Below, one piece after another: positions 1 through 12,100 of a stretch of 62,000 bases of DNA. Within the stretch, counting starts at the first letter, position 1. Every line of letters begins with the position of its first letter. The notes under the pieces are model-generated. The model worked only from the letters and a program-made list of their open reading frames with translations, was not told where the DNA came from and did no database searches. This DNA is from Gnetum montanum (Eukaryota; Streptophyta; Gnetopsida; Gnetales; Gnetaceae), in the NCBI GenBank assembly GCA_015680685.1, contig MNCI01001360.1, positions 129,279 through 191,278 on the forward strand. The letters run 5' to 3'. The position numbers and the translations under genes are program-made.

Positions 1-2208
1 ACGGTCTACCCGCCCCAAAACAACAAACCGTTTTACATCTACCTTGCCACTTCAAAATCGTCCATTGCGTCTATGCTCTGCCAGAAACGAGATGACGGAA
101 CTGAAGTCCCTCTATACTACTTGAGCCATGCCTTAGTTGCCCATGAAAATAAGTACAACGACATGGAGAGGTCATGCTTAGCTTTGGTCTTTTCTCTAAG
201 AAAATGGCAACATTACCTCTTCCGTAATCAAGTTTACATAATCTATAAGGATAATGTACTGAGAGCTATAACAGGAAGCATTTACGAAACAAGTCGAATA
301 GCCCAATGGAAAGCCATGATAGCTGAGTTTGACCTGTACTACGTAGCACAATCATCAGTCAAAGGTCAAGCCATAGCGAATCAAATGACTGCATCACCAA
401 TGCATGACCAAACAACCATAGAGCCTGAATTCCCAGATGAAAGTGTAAACACAATAGACACAGTGCCTGATGACTACGATCCTATTTTAAACTTCGATGG
501 AGCATCCACCTCTCGAGGAGGAAGTGCTGCCCCTGTCATCACTTATCCCTCCAGGGAGATCCGACCCTTTGCCTATCGCTTCAATTTTCACTGTACTAAC
601 AACATAGCAAAGTACGAAGGTCTCCTTAGAGGTCTCGCAGCAGCACTGGCTTCGGACATCATGCGCCTGGTAGTCAAAGGGGATTCACAACTGGTCGTAA
701 ACCAAGTTACAGACATTTACACATGCAAAGCCCAACATTTACAGCCATACTGTGACTTGGCGAAACATTTAATGAAACAATTCGAAAACATTGATGTGCA
801 ACACGTCTCTCGAAACGATAACACCATCGCAGACGCGTTAGCCACACTAGCGCTAAACATATCGCCTGACATGTTCTATGCCTTGTCAAGCTCCGTAATC
901 AATTGCGATGAACCAATAACCTCCCACACATTGTTGATCGCATCTGTTCGCACAACACATGTGATAGAATGGTATGATGACATAAATGAGTACCTTCTAC
1001 GGGGTGAAGCCCCACGACATCTAACAAATGCGCAAAAGTACGTCGTACGAAAACGTTCTAGGCAGTACACCTTAGTAGGGGATACATTGTGTCGTCGATC
1101 CTATGAAGATATATTGCTAATATGCGTAAGTAGTGCTGATGCCCAAACGATTGTTGATCAAGTACATGAGGGACTATGTGGAGGACACAGAGCACCAAAA
1201 GCCATGGCCACAAAAATAAGATGTTTAGGCTACTATTGGCCACACATGGAACACGATTGTCTCTCCAAAGTCAAAACATGTAATATTTGTCAAAAACATA
1301 GCAACCTAATACATGTACCACCAAACGAACTGCACACATCATAAATAACATGGCCTTTTCAGAAGTGGGGATTGGACCTTATCGGCCCGATAACACCCTC
1401 ATCTTCTGCAGGGCATAGCTTCATTATAACCGCGAAAAAATACTTTACGAAGTGGGTAGAAGCAGCTTCCCTTCGAAAAATGACTTCTAAACATGTGTGC
1501 AACTTTATTCTAGAAAACATTGTAACCCGCTTTGGCATTCCTTTGACAATTATCACTGACAACAGGCCACAATTTAGTAGTGTCGAAACAAAAACCTTTT
1601 GCGACAGTCTGGGGATCAAGCACTCGTTTTTCTCCCCTTACTATCCTCAAAGCAATGGACAAGCAGAAGCAACAAATAAGACGATCCTAATGATACTAAA
1701 GAAAATGCTAACCCAAAGCAGAAGAAAATGGCACGAGCAATTAGTGTACGCATTATGGGCATACCGCACCACACACCGAACGTCAACAGGTAAAACGCCA
1801 TATAGCCTTGTTTACGGTTTAGAAGCTGTCTTACCTTTAGAATTACAGGTACCATCATTAAGGATCACACTATCTGGACTCCTCGACGATGAGCAAAACA
1901 ATAATCTACGTATCATTGACCTCGACTCGGCGGAAGAGGAACGCACACGTGCGCTCGATCAGATCGAATGGTACCAAAAGCAACAACGACAGCGACATCT
2001 GCATGACATTAACAAGTGCCCTATCCAAGAAGGCGACCTCGTCCTCAAAGCTGTTTGGGAACACCCGGACAAATTCTCAGCCAACTGGGAAGGGCCTTAT
2101 GTGGTCATCAAAGCATTCAATAACGGTGCATTCAAGTTGGCCGACATGGAAGGGAACGAGCTCGCTAACCCGACAAATCATTTGTACCTAAAACCGTTCT
2201 ATATCTAA
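1..2208 (+). pseudogene. Tat-lineage Ty3/gypsy pol, 3' part: RNase H, archaeal RNase H, integrase (element A)
   Basis: The reading frame is open from base 1, so the gene starts upstream of the window. The order is the ordinary Ty3 RNase H (about 25-330; SHAL and KYNDMERSCLA motifs), a tether, a second archaeal-type RNase H, then integrase. Catalytic residues of the second RNase H are visible: Asp at 496-498 (NFDGAS), Glu at 616-618 (KYEGLL), Asp at 682-684 (KGDSQLV) and Asp at 832-834 (IADAL). The integrase zinc finger has His 1165 and 1186 and Cys 1279 and 1288. Its core has Asp 1375, Asp 1558 and Glu 1666, with 35 residues between the last two (DD35E), followed by a GPY module (NWEGPYVV). 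The dual RNase H is the hallmark of the Tat clade. A single in-frame TAA at 1342-1344 interrupts the frame; element C has CAA there, so this is one C-to-T change. The rest is nearly intact, making A the youngest-looking pol in the window. Confidence 0.95.
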
Positions 2209-2231
2209 ACATAAACTTAGGTACGTGAAAA

Positions 2232-2601
2232 GTCCTAGAATCATGACAATAAACTGATACCACAGCTTGTCCTGGAATCATGACCATAAAATGATACCAC
2301 AGTTCGTCCTGGAATCATGACGATAAACTGATACCACAGCTCGTCCTGAAATCATGACGATAAACTAATACCACAACTCGTCCTGGAATCATGACGATAA
2401 ACTGATACCACAGCTCGTCCTGGAATCATGACAATAAACTGATACCACAGCTCGTCCTGGAATCATGACGATAAACTGATACCACAGCTAGTCCTGGAAT
2501 TATGACTTAAAACTGATACCACAGCTCGTCCTGGAATCATGACGATAAACTGATACCACAGAACAGTCCTGGATTACGACTTAAAACTGATACCACATAG
2601 T
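2232..2601 (+). repeat. 37-bp tandem array, 10 copies, after pol of element A
   Basis: Ten head-to-tail units (eight of exactly 37 bp, then 38 and 36) start with GTCCTGGAATCATGACGATA and run on through AACTGATACCACAGCTC. A degenerate eleventh unit follows. The array starts 23 bases after the integrase stop. The same unit occurs at the same place in element C (34678-34937) and inverted in element E (17066-17292), so it belongs to the family. There are no unique spacers, so it is a minisatellite. Confidence 0.95.
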
Positions 2602-3857
2602 GTCCTCAATGACGATAAACTAGCACCCATCCAACACGACAGTAAACTGCCATCGTCGCATTCACCAAGGTCCACTAAGACTATAAATTAGCTTGCCTCT
2701 CCATAGTCTACTAAGACTAGAAACTGACAATGTAATGTCTGTCACGACGCGAAACAGGCAATGTCCAATGGGTTATGACATAAAACTAACCCATGATAGT
2801 CTGCCAAGACTATAAACTGGCAAGTTCACATCCGGCACATCACTTCGCCGCCATGCTCATTCATCAGCTTCACTGCATCGCTCACATCAATCGCCCTTAT
2901 CAGTATTGCTGTCATCTAAATACAGTGCCTGCCGTTCTCCAGCACCTCTGCATTATCGGCCGCCATGTAAGCCCGAGCTCGTCTCTTTACTTATGGTTTT
3001 CTTGTCTCCTTAGCGTTATGTTTGCAGGATGACACCCAGACGTTTCGTACAAAATTGCATTTTGTCACGAGCAGCAAGATAAGACACTGTTTGCACCATA
3101 CATGGCAAGACAAAAATCAAACCATTCACTAGTACGTCCCCGTTCATCGACAAAATTCCCTATCCATTCGTTAACACTTTATCCCGACATCTCCTTGACA
3201 CACCCGGTATATTTAAAACATCGTCCCGCTTCAAAGCAGCCGCAACACGCAGCACAGCACCTGCGCATGGGTACAAAAGCAGAGCACAGTTTACGCTGCA
3301 AAAAAAAATCGATACCCTGGGCACTTCCCATATAAGCCCCAGGCGGGAAGGCAGTTGTCTCAACACCAGGTGCTTATGTTCAAAATGCTCAAGAAACACC
3401 CAGTTACATGGCCTTGGATCCCCGCCAACAGGTTCCCCTGAACCTTAAACATGAGCCATGTTCCCCCAAAGAATGTAACACCTCCTTCCGTAGCTTTGGC
3501 CCCACCAACAGGTTCTCTTGAAAACTCACCAAGGGTCCTGTTCCGTCAAAGGACGTACATTGCATGCCTGAACTCCGCGTATGCTAAAACATTGGCTATT
3601 GACAAGGACCAGCATGCCACATACCCGAGCATTCCTGTCCACACAATTCCTTGGGCAGTTATCAATCCCCGTAATCTCCCTAACCTCCCAGATACAAAAT
3701 TCCCCTTTCCCAATCCCCTGTACTACTGAACACGGTGCGATGACGTCTCGTCCAGTGGCAGCAGACAATGTCTCTATCAAGTTGCTTGTGGTGTTTTGCA
3801 CTTCTTTGTCGACAATTCTCGGGTCGATTCCTCCAAGCGTCAACAAAGAGGGGCCAA
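2602..3857 (+). other. 3' untranslated region and polypurine tract of element A
   Basis: No gene is seen. From 2640 to 2825 the region has scattered short words built on GACTATAAACT. A block around 2980-3030 holds a pyrimidine-rich run ending in TTTGCAG then GATGACAC, which is also conserved in C and E. About 3410-3560 holds two imperfect units of roughly 75 bp (CCAACAGGTTC and CCAAAG words) shared with C and E. The tract AAAGAGGGG at 3845-3853, followed by CCAA, lies directly before the LTR and is the likely primer for plus-strand synthesis. Confidence 0.75.
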
Positions 3858-4008
3858 TGAAACACTAGAAAATTCGGAGCTTAGTACTTGTCCGACACCA
3901 AAAGGGATCCCTGGGACCCACGAACGACGTCAGCTGCATGAAATTTTACACACGTGGCAACATTGGGATCACAACACTTGGTTTTTACTAAGTACATTGT
4001 GCCAGCGT

Positions 4009-4497
4009 ATACGCCCCCCGTATACGCCCAAGCTCACATCCCCAGCGTATACGCCCGGTACTACAGCGTATATGCCGAGCACTACAGCGTATACGCTCAG
4101 CGTATATGCCCGACTCCCCAGTGTGCATGCCCAAGTACTGCAGATGTCCACGCTCGACGACAAGATCTCCAATGACAACTTTAAGACAACACCAAAGAGC
4201 AAGGATTGAAGCAAATGGACACCCTTCGGCGTATACGCCCAGCGTGTACGCCAGCACCCATCAGCGTATACGCCCAGCGTGTACGCCAGCACCCATCAGC
4301 GTATACGCCCAGCATGTACGCTAGCATCCATCAGCGTATACGCCCACCGTGTACGCCAGCACAGCATCTCCACCCAAGTTCATACGCTCAGCACACCCAG
4401 CGTATACGCCCCGCGTATACGCCGACCTGATACGGCGTATACGCCCCGTGTATACACCGACCTGATACGGCGTATACGCCCAGCGTATACGCCCAAC
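4009..4497. repeat. GCGTATACGC palindrome array in the LTR of element A
   Basis: About twenty copies of GCGTATACGCC or close variants (GCGTGTACGCC, GCGTATATGCC) occur. At 4225-4365 they form a 35-bp tandem unit carrying two palindromes, repeated about four times. The array lies upstream of the TATA box, in U3. Translated reading frames here (repeated RIRPAYTP) are artefacts of the repeat. Confidence 0.9.
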
Positions 4498-4582
4498 ACT
4501 TGTAATATTCTACATTTGTAAATTGTGTGCACCCGATCAATGCGCCACGTGTCGCCCAACCCGAGTTTAGCGTAACAACCTG

Positions 4583-4590
4583 TATAAAAA
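4583..4590 (+). promoter_or_regulatory. TATA box of the element A LTR
   Basis: TATAAAAA followed by CCC lies downstream of the palindrome array. The same position holds TTATAAAAACCC in the D/E LTR (14331-14342, minus strand) and CATAAAAACCCC in the C LTR (19924-19935), so it is a conserved core promoter of the family. Confidence 0.7.
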
Positions 4591-5181
4591 CCCTCATTCC
4601 CACTTTACCCAGGTCAGTTGGCAAAAATCCCGAAGCATACCAGAGAACATTGACGCTGTGCACCAGAGTTGAAATCCCCTTACGCTGAAAGCCTTGTACG
4701 CTGTAGATACTCTCTACGCTCCACCTACCCTGTGAACCAGAGTCATCCCTGTACACGTCGGGGCTTTTCGTCTGCCTTGTGTCCCCACACGACTACGTTA
4801 GACCAGTGCACTGTACTTTGACTCTACAATACTATTGTTTACATTCGTTGCATAAATTATTTTTATAGTTCTACGTCAATTTGGCCCACGCATTGTTTAC
4901 ACCTGTTTATGCCCACACTTCGTTTGCATCCATTTACGCTTTACGCTGCTCTGTTGCCTTGTTTACGCTCGCGCATCGTTCACGCATAACCCAGCGTATT
5001 AGCACTTTGCATACGCGCGGGGAAATCCTTGTCTAATCCACGTGCGGACCACCCAAGGTACTCTACCTTTGTCACATTCCAGCTCGTCCTCAGGTGAAGG
5101 CAGGGTCTTCTATACGCGTCCTGCGATCCTGCGGCTTCTGTTTTTCCTTCCAACCAGAGACCGATGATTTCAGGCGGTACA

Positions 5182-8100
5182 ACTATCTACTACACCATAG
5201 GGTAAGTGTGTTTATAGTTTTTGTAGTGTTTTTTGCTACTTGCTCAAATCTAATTGCTAACAACTCATGACTAACACTATGTTCAAAGTTGACAAGGAGG
5301 GCCTACATGATGAGGTGGATGCTCTAGCCTTGACTCGCACTACCCTGGGGTTGTTCTCATCTAGCCCAAATTTTAGGCAGACATGCTTGAGTAAGTGGGG
5401 TTTAATTTGAAGGTCTATCCTACCTAGTACTTGAGGGCATATGAGCAATGTAGGATCCACAGTTGGTTGCATGAGGAGTGGACCACCAGTAAGCTTAACA
5501 TCAAGGAGATGCTTGTAGCACCATCCTCCTCTTGCACATCGTTTGTGCCACATATGTGTCTATGCTTTGGCTTGTGTAATTGCTCATGTATGCCTATTCA
5601 TTTATATTTTCATGGTGCTAATGTTGTTTTTCCTTTGTTACAATAATGGCTACCTCATGCAAGGTGACAATGATCACTACAGGCCACACAGAGGCCACCT
5701 CCATCATGAACTATGGCAATGTAGAGGGTGTGCAACATCGACTGTGTCATAAAGCCTCAGATGCATTGACTGCTCAAATTATGCATGTAGGGTTGATGGA
5801 CCTATATTTAGCCCTTAGACCATGAATCCCGGTGGCCAAAATGGTCATCATTATTGACTCCTTTAGTAGTGACATAAAGTAGTTTTTCACCTAGGTGCAT
5901 GACATGAGGGTAATGCTTGACCTTAGTGAGGCCTTCTTTGTTAACCTCTTTGGACTCTCCACTGATGGCCTAATGATTATTGATAAGAAAAGAAAGGAGG
6001 TGGATCGTAGAAGGGAAGATCAAGGACTAGTTGGAGGCCACCCAATCTCACAAGAACATACCAATTAATGATGTGCTTTTGCTTGAGATGTGGGAGCTCT
6101 ACCCTATTTTCTACACTCATGCCTTTTCAAAGTTACTCTTGCAAGGAAAGATTCTTAGGGTAGAGTAGGCATGGATGATGAAGGAGGTACTACTAGAGGG
6201 GATGAGGTTCAATTGGCTTACCTATATAGCTACTAGCTTACACATGGAGATCTCTAGGGTATGGTTTAACCTCCAAGAAAGGTCCCATGTCCACTTCACA
6301 TTCTTCATAAGATACCTGTGAAGGTTCACAAAGCTCTTAGTTGTGCACAATGGTGGATGATGGGTTGTGTAGGATCACGAGCAACTTTCCAAGCCATGGA
6401 TTAAGCACATGTTTAGCACAACATGCATGCAGCACCCTCTAGAGGAGATCAATGAGTCGTTATCCATAATTACTAAGGATCCCATGGGGCAGTCACATTA
6501 CTCACGTGACAATCTAGGTAAGGGTCCTCCAATTAGCACTAGGGATGTGACTAAGTATATTACTATATTGTAGAGATGGTGGAATCGTCTAGGGCCAAGA
6601 TTAAGAGGCCACATCCTATGAAGGAGGTTCATCTTAAGGCCGAGAGTCCAAGCAGCAAGAAGATTTGTATTAGGCTTCAAAGCTTGGGCATAGAGGTTGC
6701 AGGTTAGTATTTGTAAATTTCCTAGATGCAAAATTGTATTTTTATGTATATTCATGTTTTTATATTTTCTTTTGTATGCATATGTATACTAATGTGCTAT
6801 GCATGTACATGTGTTAATTGTAGAGACAGCAAAGAGGGTTGCTGGAGCAGCAGTTAAGGCAGTAGCAAAAGACCTTCTCAAGCTAAGGAGGGAAAGGCTC
6901 ATGGGGATGAGTTACCTAAGGCAATAGAGATCCTTTGAAAGTTGGAGGAAGAGGGGCTACTCCACCCCAATGGGGATGACTTTGATAGCATATTTGATGG
7001 TGTGCAGTTAGGTAAGGCCCCTGTACTCATACCAAAGGGCTTGTTAGGTAACTATCTTGGATTTCCATCTATTATTACCTATTTTCTCTAGCATCTTTAG
7101 CTATTTGGTTATATGCTAATTGCATCATTATGTTATAGCATCAGATGTCCCCACTAGCGGTCCTACATCTACCTACTACATGGAGCCATGGGTAGATGTG
7201 CTTGATAAATTCACCTTTATGGAAGGCATTGTTGAGGACTTGGTGGACGACTTACAGTAGGTAGATCTTGAGCTCAGTATGTGTGTGATGTTGTTTTGCT
7301 ATGTTGTTCTACTACTTGCATAGTTAGTTCTTAGTTAAGATTGATTACTTGGTATATGCTTACAAGTCCTAAGCTTTGGTGGGATCCAAGCAAGGTGGCC
7401 AAGGTGGAAGACCTCCCTGACCTTCCTCTTGAAGTCAATTAGGTGTCTCATCGCATGTGTGAGACATCAAAAAAGTGCATGCTTTTCTATGTGAAGGCAT
7501 TATGGGTCTACAGGTGCTCGAATGAGCACTTGTGAAAATGCATGCATCAGTTACAAGAGAGAGTAGGTAGCCAAGATATCAAGGTCAACAATTTTCAATC
7601 TAGATATGATTTCTTAACAATTAGATCTTAGGGAGACAACACTTGATGTATCTTTGAGATAGAGTATGCCTGATACTAAATAGCTCTCAGAGACAAGAAT
7701 GAGGCCACAAGGGAGCTGATTGAACAGCGATTGCAAATGGACTTACTTACCCAAAAGAATAAAGATTGGAAAAATTATAGCACAAATGTGTACAGATGGG
7801 GGTAAACTTAGAATAACCGCAAGCACCAATACAAGTGCAAGCACGATGCATACCTACGATGGTACAAAGAGGAGTCCATCAAATGCCACTACCTCAAGAT
7901 GTTCCTTGACGTGACTAGTGGAAGGCAGGCATATGAGTTGTTCACGTACCATAGAGTGTTGAGTGGCTCTCCTAAGAGGGAGATTATCACCCCTTCCATA
8001 GGGCCTTCTTCTACTATCTTTTTGATGGAGCTTCTTGCATGGACAGTCATGGACAAAGGTAAGACCATTACAAGGATTAACTTTGGCTAGAAAACTAGGC

Positions 8101-8366
8101 ACAACTTTCCAAGACCAAGATCCTCCAAAGCTTGGAAGCCAACCTTGGAAAGTTACCTCTAGATAACACTAATGTGGGATCCTCTTAGGTTAGTTTTTTA
8201 TATTTTATGCTTTTTTGTGTTTTGAGTTAGCTTGTATCATGCAAGTTTTCTTACTAATGGTGCCTACTTACTATGGTTATTACAACATGTACTAGGAGAT
8301 GCTGCAGGTCCTAATGATGCAATGGAGGATGAAGAACCTCTACCCCCACCTAGCACCACTAGTTGA
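5182..8366 (+). pseudogene. Decayed multi-exon gene, antisense to Tat element D; homologue of the 26032-30129 gene
   Basis: This is a diverged copy of the antisense gene of element C, cut at its 5' side by LTR A. Matching exons can be placed as follows: end of exon 2 at 5182-5200 (then GTAAGT), exon 3 about 5289-5514, exon 4 about 5664-6702 (then GTTAGT), exon 5 at 6824-7011 (then GTAAGG), exon 6 at 7139-7276, exon 7 about 7370-8188 and exon 8 at 8296-8366. Typical shared strings are VGLMDL with IIDSF, WELYPIF with HAF, QLSKPWI, EPW with GIVED, LPLEV with YRCS, and an acidic, proline-rich tail ending in TGA. Many stops show that it is old. Its 3' end faces the 3' end of the D gag-protease. 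The product is unknown; exon edges are inferred by comparison with C. Confidence 0.75.
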
Positions 8367-9160
8367 GCATGTCCAAATGTGTCCATGCTGCAATGCATTT
8401 TTGCTATTTTTACTATAGTTTTTGCTACATAATGTTGCTCATGTTATGTACTGCTATTTATACGTAATGAATGTATTTGCCATATGTGATGTATAATATG
8501 TAAAATTTTTCTTTTATAAATTTATTTACTATGCACTTGTTATGCTTATAATGTGATAAATTAATATGCTAACTTATTATTATGAAATGATGGTATAACT
8601 AGGACATTGTGAACTCCATGCTAGTTTAAGGCCATAGCAAAAAGGTTAGTGCTAATTTAAGGCCATTTTGGCACATGATGATGTCATTTAATAAGATAGT
8701 TTAAGGCAATTTCGAGCCATGTATGTTGCTAATTTAAGGCCATTTCAAATCGCGATGTTGCTAGTTTAGGGCCATGGTAGGCCACGCTAATGGGATTAAC
8801 AATGGTAGTTTAAGGCCATTTTGGGCCCAATATGTTGATATATCTTGTTTTTGTAATTTTAGTTTTTATGATTTTTATGCATTTTTATGTTTTTATGCAT
8901 GAAAAAAAAGGCATTAAAGCAAAAACAATAGAAATGTAAACTAATCTATCAAATGCATAAACAATGTAGATGATAAACTAAGAAATAAAGCTAAATGCAA
9001 ATAATATGTTATAGTGCTAATGCAATGTAACTGGGAAGCATGATGCAAGGTGCAAGGACAACGAGTAGATTCCTAATGTGCTTTTGCACAAAGGGGATAC
9101 CTTAGTCATGTAGTTGCTTCCTAACTCAGTGTGGGTTAGGGGGCATTTAGGGCCTAGAGG
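8367..9160. other. Spacer between the protease of element D and the antisense gene; TAAACT-type words
   Basis: No gene is seen. At 8600-8830 five or six copies of a word such as GTTTAAGGCCATTTTGGGCC occur, the reverse complement of words at 25250-25490 in element C (GGCC-TTAAACT). The position just after protease is the same in both elements. The rest is AT-rich. Confidence 0.65.
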
Positions 9161-12100
9161 GAACTATTTAGTAGTCTCCCTGACCCTGGCTAGCTACATT
9201 GAAGGGAAATTCTTCCCAAAGGATGTCCTTTGAAAGTTTGATAGCTTCTTCTATCCTTTCAAGTGGGTCTACCTCACACACTTCATCCTCATCCTTTACT
9301 ACAAATGCATCATCAAGAAATTCCACCTCTGACCCTTACTCCATGTCTATGTTATTAATGGCCAGAGGGGTGACGTTATCTCTATGAATGATAACTTCAC
9401 CACCTTTGTAAGGAAGGTAGATTTTTTGATGGATCAGGGAGGAGACGACCCATAGCTAGGCCAGCCAAGAACTACCTAAGATCAAGTTAAATCTTGGCAT
9501 CTCCTCTATGACTATGAATTCTACAGTGGTGGGGAATTGCTCCCCTGCCATGAAGGCTATGGTTATCATGCCCTTGGTAGTGACACATGACCCATTGAAG
9601 GATTCTAGGCACGTGGTCTTTGTTGGCCTGATTTGGTTTGTGAAGCCTAGTTTGCCAAAAATAGTGTATGGTATAACATTTTTTGCCACCCCATCGTTGA
9701 TGTGCACCCTCCTAATCTTACATTTCCTAACAAGTATGAAGCTAAACATGGGGGCCATTATGACTGCATTCTTCTCAAGGTCGGCCTTGATTGCCTCATC
9801 AAAAAATGGCAAGTGTGTTAAGCTTGATTCCTATGATGTAGGAGGCAACATCACAGTGTGGATGGAATGCTCATCTATTGGGATGTCCTCTGTGACAAGA
9901 AAGAAGGTTAACATCTATACTAGCACTTCATGATGGGCATATGAGGTCATTATCAAGTCATAAAGGCTCAATGTTGTGTTCTTCTACTTTAGCACTTACT
10001 TAACATAGGCTAATGCATCTACGAAGTCTTTTCCATTGATTGCACTTTTACTTATTTTAACTTCTTTCATACATCCTAAAAAATAGATTTCACAGGGATG
10101 CAACTTGGGCTTGGTTAGCTTGGCCTGCGCAGGGGCCCTAATGTTCAATTTCAAGTTGTTAGTGGTGGCCTCCTCAATTGTTTTGGTCATGGGGACTACA
10201 GATAGAGGGATTAGTTTGAGTGGACTAAGCACTCTTTGCTCTTGATGTTACTTGATCATCTTGTCTATGAGATGCTCGTTGGGCCTCCCAAGTTTCCACC
10301 TAGATAGTTTGTTAGTATTGCCACTAAGATTCGCCCTTGGATGCAAGGGGACTAATGTGTTACCCACTACTAGACTCCACGTAGGTGAGGAGCCATCATG
10401 TTGCGGCACCCTGACCATGACAGGCAACTAGGTAGTTGTCGTTGATGCAACATGGGCTGGGACACTAACCACATAGGATGTTGCAGCTGCTTGGGGTGGC
10501 ACTTTGACAACGAAAAGGGGCCTCGAAGCTATTGGGGTTGAGGGGGCCCTTGGGCTACCAAAGGGCACACAAACCATGAATGGATATTGCACTAGTTTTG
10601 GGTTGTCATCAACACTAATAGCATTGATGACATAGCCTACATCATCCACATTCAAAGGGTCCTTGTACACCCTCATAGATTTGTTTTTAGACCTAACTGG
10701 GTTAGTAGCATTAAGGATCAACTCGCCTCTATCAATCATTCTTTGGAGATCATCCTATAGGATCATGCAAAAATCAATGTTATGACTGGGCAATTGGTGG
10801 TAATGAAAAAACTGATTTAGCCTAAAGTGTTTTAATATCAAAGGCTCATTTTGGATTGCTAATGCAGGGTTCCTCATGAGCTTGCAATATCTATCATGTC
10901 TTCTACGAGCATCTTTGGACATTTTCTTGTACTGGATACGTCCAACCTTCAACAGTTGGTCCAACAATTCTAAAGGCTTCAATGGTAGTGGGGTGTATTT
11001 TGAGTGATCCTTGCACTCAAAGTTAGGCCTTGGAGTAGCTTGTGGTATGGCCACTAATTATGCAAACTAGTTGGTTTGGTTTTTGGCTGAGGCCTTGGTT
11101 GGCTTGGCCATTGGCCTTAGATTAGCTATTTTAGCCAACTTGGCCATAGTTGCCACAGTTGTAATTTTCTTCCCCTTGTCCTTGTCCTTTTTGGCATGTA
11201 GGTTCTTATAGGCCACGTAGGCTCAGTCCTTATTATCTTCCACTACATCCTGTATGATCTTTGTCTGGGAAAAGGCTTGGCTTAGAGATTACAGGGCCAA
11301 GTAGTATAGTTTTGACTTAATGAATTCATTGACTACATCCTTGAAGATGGCCAAGATATGCATCTTGACTATTGGCTATCAAATTTCATTTAATGAGGTG
11401 CTCCAACATTGGATAAATTTTTGCACAGGCTCTAGATGGCCTTTCTTGATCTACATGAGCTAGTCAAGGATAGTTTTAAGCTTCAAGTAGTACTTGAAAT
11501 GCATCACAAACTAGCTCAAAAGATCATCCTAAGAGGAGATAGAGCCCCTAGGTAATGCATGGTACCAATCTAGTGCCTTGCTAGTCAGTAACATAACAAA
11601 AACACATATGATGGCATGTGGTCATGCTTGTAATAGTAGGCACTTAGACCTGAATGTCAACAAGTGTGCATTGGAGTTCCCTTCACTATTGTACTTGGTG
11701 AAGTGGGGCATTGAGATCCTAATTGGAAGAGTCAGTAGTGAGAAAGAAAGACTTATGGGGTCATCTTGGTAGAAGTTCACTACATAAACTATTTCAGAGG
11801 AGGTAGCCTTAAGCCACTTAACCTCTTCCGTCAAAGTTTGGATTAGTTGGAATGCCTGATCCAAGTTCTAGGATGCTACAATGGGCTATGCTAGTTGTGC
11901 TACCTGCTATGCTAGTTGTGTGGTCCATGACCTAGTTGTAGATTGTGGGACCATGCAAGGTGCTTACTGTGTTGGCTATTTTATGGGCTTAGTGATCGAG
12001 GCAAGACATGTATGCATGGATTAAACCACTACCAAGGACACTGATGAAATAGGTAGGATGTATAGTGCCTGAGTCATTTGGGGCTAGGAGACATGCATGG

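Larger units (their letters stand above)
3858..5181 (+). mobile_element. 3' LTR of Tat element A (1,324 bp)
   Basis: The LTR starts TGAAACAC right after the polypurine tract and ends GGTACA, giving the usual TG...CA ends. Both boundaries agree with the other LTRs of the family (19097-20517 and, inverted, 13759-15693). After 5181 the sequence changes to the exon of the antisense gene of element D, so A is inserted in D. The target duplication would be ACTAT (5182-5186), but the other copy lies outside the window. Inside are a dense array of GCGTATACGC palindromes, a TATA box, and a conserved 3' block around 5000-5181. Confidence 0.9.

Noticed and set aside
2232-2601. Regular 37-bp repeats that could suggest a CRISPR array
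   Set aside because: Units are head-to-tail with no unique spacers, lie in a plant retrotransposon, and recur at the same place in other copies.
3969-4521. Several overlapping open frames on both strands with repeated RIRPAYTP-like peptides
   Set aside because: They are translations of the GCGTATACGC palindrome array in the LTR and exist in several frames at once.
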